Source: Cardiobacteriales bacterium
GTDB taxonomy: Bacteria; Pseudomonadota; Gammaproteobacteria; Cardiobacteriales; Wohlfahrtiimonadaceae
NCBI GenBank assembly: GCA_030150565.1
Contig: JASLFR010000020.1
Location: forward strand, 1 to 33,144
Reading direction: 5' to 3'
DNA: 33,144 bases
In this document: in pieces, positions 32,532 to 33,144 of the stretch
Layout: each line of letters opens with the position of its first letter
How positions within the stretch are numbered: the stretch's first letter is position 1
Program-made: the position numbers and the translations under genes
Notes under the pieces: model-generated
Databases searched by the model: none
What the model was told of the DNA's origin: nothing
The model's input: the letters and a program-made list of their open reading frames with translations, nothing else

Positions 32532-33053
32532 TTAAGGGGACTCCTCTACCGCACACACCTCTTTAGGAAGAAAGAGCTGCTCATCGATACGCTCAACAAC
32601 TCTCTCTCCTGCCAATGACTCCCCCTGAATGGTGAGGGAGAGGTGAGAATCCTTCCGCTCTAATGTGAGGATTAAATCCCCTTTTGGCAATACTCCTACC
32701 CCTTTTTCAGGCCACTCAATGAGCCAGATAGCCGATTCCTCCTCTAAAAAACCGAGATCATAGATCTCTTCAGCGCTCCCTAAACGGTAGAGATCGATAT
32801 GGAGTAGCTCCATCTCCCCTACTCGATACGGCTCAACGAGGGTATAGGTTGGGCTCTTGATCGCCCCTTTCACCCCGAGATGGCGTAAAAAGTAGCGGCT
32901 TAAGGTACTCTTTCCTGCGCCGAGTGTTCCATTTAAGTAGAGGCGAAATCCTCTCTTTCCTGATTCAAAACGTTGATAGAGCTCCGTCGCCAACCATTGT
33001 GCGAATGCTTGCGTCATCGCTTCACTCTCTAAAAGTAATCTTTTACTCTGCAT
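32532..33053 (-). CDS. tsaE: tRNA threonylcarbamoyladenosine biosynthesis ATPase TsaE
   Basis: A 173-residue P-loop ATPase (E. coli YjeE 153). TsaE works with TsaB and TsaD to make t6A37 in tRNAs that read ANN codons. Walker A is GTLGAGKST at 42-50, followed by GAIKSPTYTLVEPY near 70 and the HIDLYRL motif near 95, then ESAIWLIEWPEKG. The C-terminal 20 residues are extra. ATG 33053 overlaps the end of the upstream gene by 11 bp; the ATG at 33017 would give a protein 12 residues shorter. Confidence 0.94.
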   Translation of the reverse strand: MQSKRLLLESEAMTQAFAQWLATELYQRFESGKRGFRLYLNGTLGAGKSTLSRYFLRHLGVKGAIKSPTYTLVEPYRVGEMELLHIDLYRLGSAEEIYDLGFLEEESAIWLIEWPEKGVGVLPKGDLILTLERKDSHLSLTIQGESLAGERVVERIDEQLFLPKEVCAVEESP

Positions 33054-33144
33054 CTTTCGCCTCCTCCCCTTTTAAACGACGATTAATAATAAATAAGCGA
33101 GTATTGAGTAGAATCGCTGATGTGGTCAACCCTACAATCAACCC
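33043..33144 (-). CDS. C-terminal end of an unrecognised membrane protein
   Basis: The frame is open from the window edge to the TAA at 33045-33043, giving 33 residues. They hold a hydrophobic segment (GLIVGLTTSAILLNTRLFII) and a charged tail (NRRLKGEEAKDAE), as at the end of a membrane protein with its C-terminus in the cytoplasm. Too short to name. The stop lies inside the start of tsaE, so the two are probably co-translated, which supports the frame as real. Confidence 0.55.
   Translation of the reverse strand, partial: GLIVGLTTSAILLNTRLFIINRRLKGEEAKDAE

Noticed and set aside
1..33144. Search for tRNA, rRNA, CRISPR arrays, insertion sequences and defence genes
   Set aside because: None seen. 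There is no gap above 300 bp, no repeated spacer pattern, no transposase-like protein, and every long frame is assigned.

Overview
The window is ordinary bacterial chromosome and almost entirely coding. It reads as a gammaproteobacterium of moderate GC content. This rests on the set of families present: RsmJ, UbiH and UbiI hydroxylases, ZapA, YcgN, YihY, SohB, YciB next to a BolA protein, and the yceD-rpmF-plsX-fab order. Codon use looks even throughout. I see no phage, insertion sequence, CRISPR array, tRNA or rRNA. An early-branching group such as Cardiobacteriales would fit, but the sequence alone does not prove this.

Left part (1-6977), mostly + strand: the 3' end of a probable sbcC, an RDD membrane protein, mfd (transcription-coupled repair), a YddG-like exporter, glmU (UDP-GlcNAc synthesis) and a small secreted c-type cytochrome that ends at a strong two-way terminator.

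Middle (7002-13278), - strand: a LOG-family nucleotide hydrolase; an iron-type ABC importer (binding protein, permease, ATPase) with a probable Fur box in front; rsmJ; and comM. The + strand fabI follows. Between fabI and priA lies a compact transcription unit with no protein gene: a consensus promoter, a hairpin, two CCTCC motifs resembling the 16S rRNA anti-Shine-Dalgarno tail, and an intrinsic terminator. This probable small RNA of about 82 nt is the most interesting item here.

Right part, - strand: sohB-lemA-priA (18375-14462), with lemA and priA overlapping by one base. Next is a lipid/envelope run, yceD-rpmF-plsX-fabH-fabD-yciB-bolA-ppi (23957-18454), with a strong terminator-like hairpin between rpmF and plsX and another after the peptidyl-prolyl isomerase. 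Then comes a tightly packed run, map-ubiH-ubiI-coiled coil-zapA-HIT-yihY-ycgN (29893-24100), joining ubiquinone synthesis with a division-ring gene, followed by mrp-dcd (31622-29976). A + strand FlgO-like lipoprotein gene sits behind a structured 257-bp leader region. The window ends with tsaE and the 3' end of an unrecognised membrane protein gene.

Most of the genes are housekeeping genes. The new material is in the gaps between them and in the gene order.
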